Assembly: GCF_002813775.1 (NCBI RefSeq)
Contig: NZ_CP020370.1
Span: 6,163,501 to 6,227,500 of the forward strand
Direction of reading: 5' to 3'
Length of the DNA: 64,000 bases
DNA from: Candidatus Thiodictyon syntrophicum
Lineage (GTDB): Bacteria > Pseudomonadota > Gammaproteobacteria > Chromatiales > Chromatiaceae
The notes under the pieces are model-generated. The model saw nothing but the letters and a program-made list of their open reading frames with translations, had not been told where the DNA came from and did no database searches. This document shows, in pieces, positions 52,701 through 59,899 of this stretch. Numbering within the stretch: the stretch's first letter is position 1; each line of letters starts with the position of its first letter. Both the position numbers and the translations under genes were made by a program.

Positions 52701-53331
52701 TGACGACCGTGTTCATATAGGCCATGTTGAGTCGCTCGGCGAGCGGCCCCACGGCCTGGACCCTGGCCTGGGCGTCCTTGGCCACCGGCTGGGACTCCCC
52801 GGTCAGCGTCGACTCGTCGATCTCCCCATTGTGGGCGACCAGCAGTCGTCCGTCGGCGGGTATCCGGTCGCCGGCCTCCAGCAGGACCAGGTCGCCGGGG
52901 ACCAGGGTGGCGGCGGCCACCTCATGAACGCCGCCGTCGCGCCGGACCCGGGCACTGGGGGCGAGCATCTTTTTCAGCGCCGCCAGGGTGGCCTCGGCTC
53001 GGTGCTCCTGCCAGAACCCGAGCAGGGCGTTCAGGACCACGACCACCAGGATCACTACCGCATCCTTGAGGTCCCCGACGGAGCCGGCCAGCACCGCGGC
53101 GCCCAGGAGCACCAGGATCAGGAGACCTTTGAACTGGTCGGCGAGCAGCAGCCACTTGGACCGCGGCGGCCGTTCCGCCAGGCGGTTCTCCCCGTGGCGG
53201 GCGAGTCGCTCGCCGACCTGGGCCCCGGTCAGGCCGGTGGCCGGGTCGACCCCCAGGGTGCGCGCGGCCTCGGCGCCGTCCCGGGTATGCCAGGCGTTGT
53301 CGTCCGGGCCCATCGGCCGTTCCCCGCTCAT
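49798..53331 (-). CDS. P-type (P2A-like) cation ATPase fused to a periplasmic OmpA-like domain
   Basis: A 1177-residue protein. Residues 1-895 are a complete P-type ATPase: TGES (177-180), PEGLP in M4 (293-297), DKTGT with the phosphorylated Asp336, [18 protein letters not shown], and [10 protein letters not shown] (631-640), plus a SERCA-like six-helix end ([20 protein letters not shown]). The Glu of M5 (SERCA E771) is Ala in NMGAIQT. Then comes an 11th helix ([20 protein letters not shown], 926-945), a Pro-rich linker with a coiled coil, and an OmpA domain (about 1055-1175) with [20 protein letters not shown]. The helix would put it in the periplasm, facing peptidoglycan. The ATG at 53331 has AGGA 7 bases ahead and overlaps the stop of a small upstream frame (ATGA). 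One continuous frame, no junction error visible. Confidence 0.93.
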   Translation of the reverse strand: [1177 protein letters not shown]

Positions 53332-53465
53332 CGAGGTTCCTGCGACTCGCGCACGGTCCGCTCCTTGGTGCCCGCGGCGATGCGGTCCATGATGACGAAC
53401 AGCAGACGGTTCTCGAGATGCATAAGCCGGCGCTCCGAACGATGGTGGCGGACCAGCCGCCCCAT
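53328..53465 (-). CDS. Short frame upstream of and overlapping the ATPase gene
   Basis: A 45-residue frame from ATG 53465, or 31 residues from ATG 53423 (MHLENRLLFVIMDRIAAGTK and a charged tail ERTVRESQEPR). It ends in the ATGA that starts the ATPase gene, a classic translational coupling signal. The family is not recognised. It may be a small regulatory or leader peptide, or chance; codon use fits the local GC. Confidence 0.35.
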   Translation of the reverse strand: MGRLVRHHRSERRLMHLENRLLFVIMDRIAAGTKERTVRESQEPR

Positions 53466-53564
53466 CCGGCGGTTGCCCGGGCAACCGCCGATCCGGTACC
53501 AGCGGCTCGGTCTACGCGCGGAGAAAGTTGGGGCTGGACCCGGGCGACTCAATCCGGGACCTGC

Positions 53565-53681
53565 GCCGGACGGGGCATCCGCCCTGTCCGAAACGTTTTG
53601 TCCGGACTTACGGGTTCGTGCCATTGGTTGGCGACGGCTTAAACGTTCGGGACGGGGCGAATGCCCCGTCCCGCCGCGGGA
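53565..53681. repeat. 115-bp inverted repeat of the ACGGGGCATTCGCCCCGT family, copy 2
   Basis: Begins GCCGGACGGGGCATCCGCCC and ends GGCGAATGCCCCGTCCCGCC. It directly abuts the hexamer array at 53685, so the two repeat families are joined here. Confidence 0.85.
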
Positions 53682-53684
53682 CAA

Positions 53685-53713
53685 CGATTACGACAACGAC
53701 AACGACAACGACG
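53685..53713. repeat. Hexanucleotide-repeat array, copy D (right half only)
   Basis: CGATTACGACAACGACAACG plus one more unit and ACG; same right-arm sequence as copies B and C, but no left (GTTGTC) array nearby. Lies 33 bases from the corA stop. Confidence 0.85.
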
Positions 53714-53746
53714 GTGTTTAGCTGGCTCTTGGCTCTTTACTGGACC

Positions 53747-54685
53747 TCAGAGCCACCCCTTGCGCTTGAAATAGGCGATCGGCAGTACGGCGGAGATCAC
53801 CATGAGCAACACCGAAAACGGGTAGCCGTATTCCCAGTTGAGTTCCGGCATGTGCTGATAATTCATGCCATAGATGCTGGCGATGAGGGTCGGCGGCAGA
53901 AAGGCGGTGGCGGCGACCGAGAAGATCTTGATGATCTTGTTCTGCTCGATGTTGATGAAGCCCTGGGCCGCCTGGAGCAGGAAGGTCACCTTCTCGAACA
54001 GATAGTTGTTGTGGGGCAGCAGGGCGTCGATCTCGGAGAGGAGGTATTTGAGCCGCTTGGCGCAGGGCTTGGACGCCTGGGCGCTGCGCCACACGAAGGC
54101 GATGTCGCGCCGCGCGTCCATGAGACAAAGGCGGACCTTGCCGTTTAAGTTCTCGTGACGCGCCAGGCGCTCGAGCGACTGCTCCAGGTCCGCGTCCGGG
54201 TCCTCCAAGACGTGGAAGCTGGTCTGCTCCAGGTCCCGGTAGAGTTCCTGCAGGGTATCTCCTAAGTCCTGCACCGCGGTTTCAAAGAGCCCGGCCAGGA
54301 GCCCGGCGGGCTCGCCCAGCAGGTCCGGCCGGCGCCGCACCCGGATGCGCATCAGGCGAATCGCGGGCACGTCGCGGTCGTGGATGGTGATCAGCCGCTC
54401 CCGGGTGCAGACGACGTTGACGCTGGTGTTCTCCGGGCGGCCCTCCACCCGGTGCAGGAACAGGGTGGAGAGGTGGATGCCCTGGTCGTCCATGAAGGTC
54501 TGGGTGCTGGCCTCGATCTCGTCGGCGTCGTCGTCCTCCGGCAGTTGGTGGGGGACAAAGGAGCGGATCAGGGCGTACTCGTCCTCGGTGGGCTCGGCCG
54601 CATCGATCCAGGCCGCCTCCAGCAGGCGCTCCGGGTCCTCGATCAATTCGGTCGTGTGGTCTTGGATTCTGTAGGCATACAGCAC
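53747..54685 (-). CDS. corA: CorA-family magnesium/divalent cation transporter
   Basis: Inner-membrane Mg channel (pentamer). The 312-residue protein has an N-terminal cytosolic domain and the long stalk helix (about residues 195-255), with two C-terminal helices. Helix 1 ends in the selectivity signature IASIYGMNYQHMPE (YGMN), and helix 2 is VLLMVISAVLPIAYFKRKGWL. No ATG fits, and GTG 54685 has GGGAG 6 bases ahead. It is convergent with nothing and follows the ATPase-OmpA gene upstream on the same strand side; both may handle divalent cations, though co-regulation is not shown. Confidence 0.93.
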   Translation of the reverse strand: MLYAYRIQDHTTELIEDPERLLEAAWIDAAEPTEDEYALIRSFVPHQLPEDDDADEIEASTQTFMDDQGIHLSTLFLHRVEGRPENTSVNVVCTRERLITIHDRDVPAIRLMRIRVRRRPDLLGEPAGLLAGLFETAVQDLGDTLQELYRDLEQTSFHVLEDPDADLEQSLERLARHENLNGKVRLCLMDARRDIAFVWRSAQASKPCAKRLKYLLSEIDALLPHNNYLFEKVTFLLQAAQGFINIEQNKIIKIFSVAATAFLPPTLIASIYGMNYQHMPELNWEYGYPFSVLLMVISAVLPIAYFKRKGWL

Positions 54686-54940
54686 TGGGCTCTCCCACCG
54701 TGGTCGCGCAAAGGCCCCGCGGTCCGGGGGGCCGCGGTCCATATCAAGTTCTGGTCCGCGCGGCGCGCCCGCCGGCGCGCCCGCGACCGGGGCGCAGCGG
54801 CGCCCCTTCGTGGGCGGCATCTTACACAGAGCTTGGGCGGGGCGTCCGGCTGGTTGGATTAAATCCCGTTCACGGTGTTGCGGCAGTCCCGGGCGCCACC
54901 TATCATGCAGTATGCAAATGCCTTTTTCATGGAGCCGCAC
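54686..54940. other. corA / toxin-antitoxin divergent region
   Basis: A 255-base region with no gene. It should contain promoters for corA (leftwards) and the antitoxin gene (rightwards). TA modules are normally autorepressed, so an operator is likely near 54880-54930, where ATGCAGTATGCAAATGCC contains repeated ATGCA. Nothing firmer seen. Confidence 0.35.
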
Positions 54941-55195
54941 ATGCTCAAGATGGTAGGCACCAGCGGCCAGGTCTCGCTGGGCAAGCAGTATGTCGGGCGC
55001 TATTTCGAGATGCAGATCCAGGCCGACGGCGGCATCCTCCTCAAGCCCGTGCGGGTGATTCCCGAGGCGGATGCCTGGCTGTATACACCGGAAATGCGCG
55101 AGCGCCTGGCCCAGGCCGCCGCCTGGATGGCTGAGCACCCGCCGCGTGAGACCGACCTGGAGCAGCTCGCGGCACGGGTGGAAGGCGGGGAATGA
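54941..55195 (+). CDS. Antitoxin, AbrB/MazE-like
   Basis: An 84-residue protein whose N-terminus (MLKMVGTSGQVSLGKQYVGR then YFEMQIQADGGILLKPVRVI) is the swapped-hairpin AbrB/MazE DNA-binding type. The C-terminal part DAWLYTPEMRERLAQAAAWM would wrap the toxin. GGAG 6 bases before ATG 54941 supports this start; ATG 54908 is possible. It overlaps the toxin gene by 4 bases (ATGA). Confidence 0.85.
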   Translation: MLKMVGTSGQVSLGKQYVGRYFEMQIQADGGILLKPVRVIPEADAWLYTPEMRERLAQAAAWMAEHPPRETDLEQLAARVEGGE

Positions 55196-55485
55196 CCGCC
55201 CGGGTCCTGCTGGACCTCAACCTGCCCGCCTTTCAAGACGACCTGTTGGCGCTCGAGGTCACGCAGATTCGGCTGATCCTCAAGACCCTGCGCAAGGTGC
55301 GCGCCCTGGACTGGGCGGCGGTCTATCGCGACCCGGGGCTCAAGTGGGAGCAGATCAAGGGTGAGCCGGGTCTCTTCACCATCCGGCTGTCCCGCGCCTG
55401 TCGGGCCCTCGTGGTGCGGGAGGGCGACGCCATGCGCTTCGTCGCCGTGCACGCCGACCATGACCAGACCTATGGCAGAAAGTGA
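55192..55485 (+). CDS. Toxin, ParE/RelE-like
   Basis: A 97-residue protein of the ParE/RelE mRNase/gyrase-toxin fold: LRKVRALDWAAVYRDPGLKW, then LFTIRLSRACRALVVREGDA, and the end strand MRFVAVHADHDQTYGRK. This is the (K/R)-Y/F-R-ALV pattern with a final His/Asp of RelE-type toxins. It starts within the antitoxin stop. Whether it cuts mRNA or acts on gyrase cannot be told. Confidence 0.87.
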   Translation: MTARVLLDLNLPAFQDDLLALEVTQIRLILKTLRKVRALDWAAVYRDPGLKWEQIKGEPGLFTIRLSRACRALVVREGDAMRFVAVHADHDQTYGRK

Positions 55486-55491
55486 TGCCGC

Positions 55492-55573
55492 CCGTGGGAG
55501 CGCCGTCCCGGCGCGATCTCCGGCGTCTAAGCCGGCCCTGAGGTCACATCGCGGCGGGACGCCGCTCCCACGG
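55492..55573. repeat. 26-bp interrupted inverted repeat
   Basis: Arms 55492-55517 and 55548-55573 (outer end CCGTGGGAGCG) pair at 24 of 26 positions over a 30-base spacer. It is followed at once by palindrome copy 2, and the pair separates the TA module from the PEP-CTERM gene. Confidence 0.75.
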
Positions 55574-55581
55574 AGCCGGAT

Positions 55582-55637
55582 TGGAGTCCAAGGCTTCAGC
55601 CTTGGGGGGACGGCCAAGGCTGAAGCCTTGGACTCCA
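55582..55637. repeat. 54-bp palindromic repeat, copy 2
   Basis: Arms 55582-55605 and 55614-55637 are identical to copy 1, but the spacer is GGGGACGG. Confidence 0.9.
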
Positions 55638-55664
55638 GGGTCTTCAAGCGCGGCGGGGCGCCGC

Positions 55665-56312
55665 TCAGCGCGGGCGCCGTGCGGCCCGGCGCGCGCCCAA
55701 CCCGGCCAGACCGATGGCAAAGAGCGCCAGGGTGGCCGGCTCGGGGACCTGGGCGGCGTCGGCCTGGATGCGCATTTGTTGGGGGAAGGACATCCCATTG
55801 GAGGACCAGGAGACCCCGCCGTCATTAGTGCGGCTGTAGGCCGAGGGAAAGCCGGTCCCGGAGGTTGAGTTAGTAAAGGACCAGTAAACACCGCCGCCCG
55901 TTAGACCGACGCCGGAGAGTACTAGAAAGTAGCTTGTGGAGGGCGTCAGGGTGATGCTCAGGTTGGAGATGTCGTAGAGCGCAGAACTGGTGCCGAGCGA
56001 CGAGGCCAAGACCGTGGCGACGTCCGCCATCTTGGCGCCAGGCGTGCCGCCGGCGCCCGAGTTGTTGAAAATGGAAACGAGAAAGTCCCCAACCGCGGTG
56101 ACGCCACGGTATAGCGGCAGGGCCACGTCTGTGATCTTGAAGGCTGAGCTGGTGGTTGAGAACCCCTGTGCCAAAGCGGTGGAGCTGACAAACGCCCCTG
56201 CGCTGAAGTTGGTTTCACTGAGATTGTCCGACAGCGTGATGAGCGCGGCGGGGGCCAATCCCGGCAGGGTCAGGGCGAGGAGCAGGAGGCAGAGGCGGGT
56301 TGATCGGTGCAT
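55665..56312 (-). CDS. PEP-CTERM sorting-domain protein
   Basis: A 215-residue exported protein. Signal peptide LCLLLLALTLPGLAPA, a beta-rich body with many Ser, Thr and Gly (LSDNLSETNFSAGAFVSSTA... VYWSFTNSTSGTGFPSAYSR), and the C-terminal PEP-CTERM VPEPATLALFAIGLAGLG-AR-RAARR. The body resembles the choice-of-anchor/exported beta-sandwich type. The start is ATG 56312. It would need an exosortase encoded elsewhere. Not closely related to the first PEP-CTERM protein of the window apart from the sorting signal. Confidence 0.88.
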   Translation of the reverse strand: MHRSTRLCLLLLALTLPGLAPAALITLSDNLSETNFSAGAFVSSTALAQGFSTTSSAFKITDVALPLYRGVTAVGDFLVSIFNNSGAGGTPGAKMADVATVLASSLGTSSALYDISNLSITLTPSTSYFLVLSGVGLTGGGVYWSFTNSTSGTGFPSAYSRTNDGGVSWSSNGMSFPQQMRIQADAAQVPEPATLALFAIGLAGLGARRAARRPR

Positions 56313-56726
56313 GGCAATGGGCTTCAAGAGGTGAGGATGGGAATCCCGACGGTACCCCCCCGACTGATGGCAATACCCTGTCGTCGGCCGGTTTGTAAAT
56401 ATTTGTTTGCATTCGAAGGCCGCAACGACGTGCGGCGCACCCTCCCGGGATCGCCGACTTGCAGTCGGCGCCGCCCCCGGGGTTGATCCCGGGGACCTCA
56501 AAGGGGCGCCGCCCCCGCGGCAGCGTCGCCGAGTGCAACTCGGCGATCCCAGGTGGCCGACGCTCGCCCGCGGCACGCGACCCAAGCCGACAGTGCTTTG
56601 TGCTAGGCTCAGCGCCGACCCCTGCCCACCCACCTGCCGCGAGGGTGACCCCATGGCCGCCGCCAGTCAGAACGAGGCCCTGACCGCGCTACGTGCACAC
56701 CTGGCCACCTGAATGCGAGCCTGCGC
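56313..56726. other. Gene-free region with an inverted repeat
   Basis: About 415 bases between divergent genes. It holds the 56443-56553 inverted repeat. A 19-codon frame at 56653-56712 shows no match and is not called. Confidence 0.5.
56443..56553. repeat. 27-bp interrupted inverted repeat
   Basis: Left arm 56443-56470 (CGGGATCGCCGACTTGCAGT...) and right arm 56527-56553 are near reverse complements. The 55-base spacer carries the palindrome CCCCCGGGGTTGATCCCGGGG. Confidence 0.65.
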
Positions 56727-57995
56727 ATGACCGATCCCGCCCCACCCAAGCACTGGTACCAGGACTGGCGCGGACTGCGCGACCGGCTGCTGCACCCGCG
56801 GGTGGAGGACGCGGCCCTGGAGGCGGCCCTGCACCGGGCCCGGGAACACCAACCCCTGCCGGTGATCTGGCTGCTCGGTAAGGCGCAGGCCGGCAAGACC
56901 TCCATCATCCGCGCCCTGACCGGCAGCCCGCACGCCGAGATCGGCAACGGCTTTCGGCCCTGCACCCGCACCGCCCGCTTCTACGACTTCCCGGTCGAGG
57001 CCCCGGTGGTGCGGTTTCTCGACACCCGCGGCCTGGGCGAGGTCGCCTATGACCCGACGGAGGACATCCGCTACTGCGAGTCCCAGGCACACCTGGTGTT
57101 GGGGGTCATGAAGGCGACGGACCTGGCGCAGGAGTCGGTCTTCGCGGTCCTGCGGGCGGTGCGCCGCCGCCATCCGGGCTGGCCGTTGCTGATCGCGCAG
57201 ACCGGCCTTCACGAGGGCTATGCGCCGGGCGCCGGGCACACCCTGCCCTACCCCTACGCCCAGGAGCCCTGGCCGTCGTCACTCCCCGCGAGCCTTACCC
57301 GCGCCCTGCGCGCCCAGCGCGCGGCCCTGGGCGACCTGTCCGGGGCGCCGCCGCGGTGGGTCCCGGTGGACCTGACCCTGCCGCAGGACGATCTGCCCCC
57401 CACCGACTACGGGCTCGCGGCCCTGTGGGCGGCCATCGGCGAGGTCTCGACCCTGGGGCTGCAGGAGCGCCTGTGCGCCGACCCCGGGGTGCGCGACGCC
57501 TTCGCCCGCGCCGCCCACCCCCACATCGTCGGCCATGCCCTGGCGGCGGCCGCGCTCGGCGCCCTGCCGCTGGTGGACCTGGTGGGCGTGCCGGCGGTGC
57601 AGGCCAAGCTGCTGCACAGCCTGGCCGCCATCTATGGTCAGGGCTGGAGCAGGCGCCAGGTGTCCGAATTCCTGGGTTTTCTGGGGCTGGGGGTGGGGGT
57701 GGGCTATCTGGCACGCCTCCTGGGCCGCGAGTTGGTCAAGCTGGTCCCCTATCTGGGCCAGACCCTGGGTGCCGTCTGGGGGGCGAGCGCGAGCGGGGCG
57801 ACCACCTTTGCCCTGGGCAAGGCCGCCTGCTACTACTTCGGCCGCCGCCGCCTGGGCGAACGGATTGACCCGGCGGCCCTGCGGCGGGTCTATACCGAGG
57901 CTTTGGTGACCGGCACCAGGCTACTCGGTCACGACACCGGGCGCGGCGACGCAGAAACGATAGGAAGAGATTCGTCCGCAAATGAACGCAAATGA
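56727..57995 (+). CDS. P-loop GTPase with DUF697-like C-terminal membrane region
   Basis: A 422-residue protein. The G domain has Walker A VIWLLGKAQAGKTSIIRALT (about 46-65), a switch II FLDTRGLGEVAYD (DTRG) and LIAQTGLHEGY in the G4 position (NKxD replaced). The C-terminal half has hydrophobic helices GHALAAAALGALPLVDLVGV and FLGLGVGVGYLARLLGRELV, typical of YcjF/DUF697-type membrane-associated GTPases. The ATG at 56727 follows GCGCATG without a strong ribosome site. The next gene is a second GTPase, so they may work together, possibly in envelope stress. Role unknown. Confidence 0.85.
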   Translation: MTDPAPPKHWYQDWRGLRDRLLHPRVEDAALEAALHRAREHQPLPVIWLLGKAQAGKTSIIRALTGSPHAEIGNGFRPCTRTARFYDFPVEAPVVRFLDTRGLGEVAYDPTEDIRYCESQAHLVLGVMKATDLAQESVFAVLRAVRRRHPGWPLLIAQTGLHEGYAPGAGHTLPYPYAQEPWPSSLPASLTRALRAQRAALGDLSGAPPRWVPVDLTLPQDDLPPTDYGLAALWAAIGEVSTLGLQERLCADPGVRDAFARAAHPHIVGHALAAAALGALPLVDLVGVPAVQAKLLHSLAAIYGQGWSRRQVSEFLGFLGLGVGVGYLARLLGRELVKLVPYLGQTLGAVWGASASGATTFALGKAACYYFGRRRLGERIDPAALRRVYTEALVTGTRLLGHDTGRGDAETIGRDSSANERK

Positions 57996-58027
57996 ACGCA
58001 AATCAAGAGAAATGGTTCAGGGCTCGG

Positions 58028-58143
58028 GCCGGACGGGGCATTCGCCCCGTCCGAAACGTTTTCCCCGGACCTGTCGGCCGGTGCGAACCTTGGGCGGCGG
58101 AATAAACCTTCGAGACGGGGTGAATACCCCGTCCCGCCCGTGA
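58028..58143. repeat. 115-bp inverted repeat of the ACGGGGCATTCGCCCCGT family, copy 3
   Basis: Begins GCCGGACGGGGCATTCGCCC and ends ATACCCCGTCCCGCCCGTGA, with an extra right-arm copy at 58144-58170. Directly before it lies CAAATGAACGCAAATGAACGC (57978-57998 area), related to TTCATTTGCGGACAAATC near 61588. Confidence 0.8.
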
Positions 58144-58192
58144 GGGACAGGGCATTTACCCCGTCCCGCCCGTGAACGATAGGACAAGTGAC

Positions 58193-59725
58193 GTGTTCAA
58201 CCGTATCGACCGCCTGCGCCTGATCGCCCTGCTGCTGTGGACCCTGCCGGTGGCCGCGCTGCTGCCGCTCGGGCTCCTGTGGCTGTGGCAGTCCGGGAAC
58301 CTCCCCTGGTGGCTGGCGGCGCTGCTCGGGTGCAGCGCCGCCGGCTATGCCTTCCAGTTCTGGCTGCGCCGCCGGGACCGGCGGCTGCTGGCCGGCGCGG
58401 CGACCACCCCCGATGCCCAATGGCCACCGCGCTCCAAGGCCGCCTGGGACGCCATCGAGGCCATGGCGGAGGGGCTGCGACCGGTGGACTGGCCGCTCGC
58501 CGACGGGCCGCGACTCTCGACCCTCGGGCGCGACGCATTAGAGCAGGTGGCGCGCGTCTATCACCCGCAGGTGGAGCGGCCCCTGCTGGAACTGACCCTG
58601 CCACACGCACTCCTGATCATCGAGCGCGCCTGCCGGGACCTGCGCACCGAGGTCACCGCTCAGATCCCCATGAGTCATCGCCTGACCTTGGGCGATCTGG
58701 CGCGCGCCTACCGCTGGAAGGCGACCGCCGAGCACCTGCTCGACCTCTACCGGGCCGGTCGGCTGGTCTTCAATCCGGCCGGCGCCATATTGAGCGAGGC
58801 CTGGGAACGGCTGCGCCGCCAGTCGTTCAATGCCGCCTGGACCGACCTGCACCGCTGGCTGCTCCAGGAGTACGTGCGCAAGGTCGGCTATTACGCTATC
58901 GAACTCTACAGCGGGCGCCTGACCCTCACCGAGGCCGCCCCCGCCGCGGTCACCCCGGCCTCCCGGGAGGACCTGACGCAGGCCGCAGCCGACGCCGACG
59001 CCCGTGCCGATGAGCCCCTGCGCATCCTGGTGATGGGTCGGGCCAACGCCGGCAAGTCGAGCCTGGTCAATGCACTCTTCGGCCGCCTGACGGCCCCGGC
59101 GGACGTGCTGCCGGATCCTACGGCCGGCGTCGTCCCCTATCGACTGGAGCGCGCCGGGCTCACCGCCGCCCTGGTCTTCGACACCCCGGGCTGCGACACC
59201 CCGGACCTGACCCCCAAGGCGCAGGAGCGCCTGGCGGGCACCGCGGACCTGGTGCTCTGGGTCACCGCCGCCCAGCGCCCGGACCGCCAGGAGGAGCGCG
59301 CGACCCTGGACCGGCTGCGCGCCCACTGGGCCGCCCGGCCGGACCACCACCCACCGCCGCTGCTGGTCGCGGTCAGCCACATCGACCTGCTGCGACCCCC
59401 ACGGGAGTGGGAGCCGCCCTATGACCTGGTCAATCCCCAAGGCGCCAAGGCGACCAACATCCGCGCCGCGGTAGAGGCTGCGGCAACGGATCTGGCCGTA
59501 CCGGTGGTCGACGCCATCCCCGTCTGCCTGGCCGCCGGCCGCGTCTACAATGTCGCGGACAGCCTCTGGGCCGCCCTGCTCGAGCGCCAGGACCAGGCGA
59601 ACCGGGTGCGCCTCCTGCGCTGCCTGGACGAGCACAAGCGCGCGGAGGACTGGGCCCTGCTGCGCCGCCAACTGGCCGGCGCCGGGCGCTTCCTGGCGCG
59701 GCTGCCGGGGCGTTTGCTGCCCTGA
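58193..59725 (+). CDS. Membrane-anchored Era-like GTPase
   Basis: A 510-residue protein. Two N-terminal membrane helices (LIALLLWTLPVAALLPLGLL and LPWWLAALLGCSAAGYAFQF), a helical middle part (about 90-260), then a G domain with ILVMGRANAGKSSLVNALFG (Walker A), VFDTPGCDTPDL (DxxG) and LVAVSHIDLLRP (NKxD-like SHID). The C-terminus is helical. GTG 58193 is preferred over GTG 58172 because AGGA lies 8 bases before it and the earlier codons fall in a repeat. Together with the previous gene it makes a GTPase pair; such pairs are of unknown function. Confidence 0.85.
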   Translation: MFNRIDRLRLIALLLWTLPVAALLPLGLLWLWQSGNLPWWLAALLGCSAAGYAFQFWLRRRDRRLLAGAATTPDAQWPPRSKAAWDAIEAMAEGLRPVDWPLADGPRLSTLGRDALEQVARVYHPQVERPLLELTLPHALLIIERACRDLRTEVTAQIPMSHRLTLGDLARAYRWKATAEHLLDLYRAGRLVFNPAGAILSEAWERLRRQSFNAAWTDLHRWLLQEYVRKVGYYAIELYSGRLTLTEAAPAAVTPASREDLTQAAADADARADEPLRILVMGRANAGKSSLVNALFGRLTAPADVLPDPTAGVVPYRLERAGLTAALVFDTPGCDTPDLTPKAQERLAGTADLVLWVTAAQRPDRQEERATLDRLRAHWAARPDHHPPPLLVAVSHIDLLRPPREWEPPYDLVNPQGAKATNIRAAVEAAATDLAVPVVDAIPVCLAAGRVYNVADSLWAALLERQDQANRVRLLRCLDEHKRAEDWALLRRQLAGAGRFLARLPGRLLP

Positions 59726-59899
59726 TCCCGTAGGGTCCGCTGCGCGGACCAAGGCCCCTGCCGCCCGCGCGGCGGCCGGGACCAGGATTAAGTCAAGGCG
59801 CACTCACCGACCGCATCGCCTCCGCCTGGAGTCCAAGGCTTCAGCCTTGGCGCGCTCCAAGGCTGAAGCCTTGGACTGCAGGCGCTTGGGCTGCGGCGC
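59726..59899. other. Convergent spacer of repeats
   Basis: Holds the 20-bp palindrome TAGGGTCCGCTGCGCGGACC (59731-59750) right after the GTPase stop, then 54-bp palindrome copy 3. No gene. Confidence 0.6.
59827..59880. repeat. 54-bp palindromic repeat, copy 3
   Basis: Arms 59827-59850 and 59857-59880 with spacer CGCGCT; one mismatch in the right arm (ACTGCA for ACTCCA). Outer flanks match copy 1 (AAGGCGCACTCACCGACCG; TGACGCGGGAGCG). Confidence 0.9.

Noticed and set aside
56653-56712. A 19-codon frame (MAAASQNEALTALRAHLAT) before the GTPase gene
   Set aside because: Has an upstream GAGG-like sequence, but it is too short and without any conservation that can be judged here.
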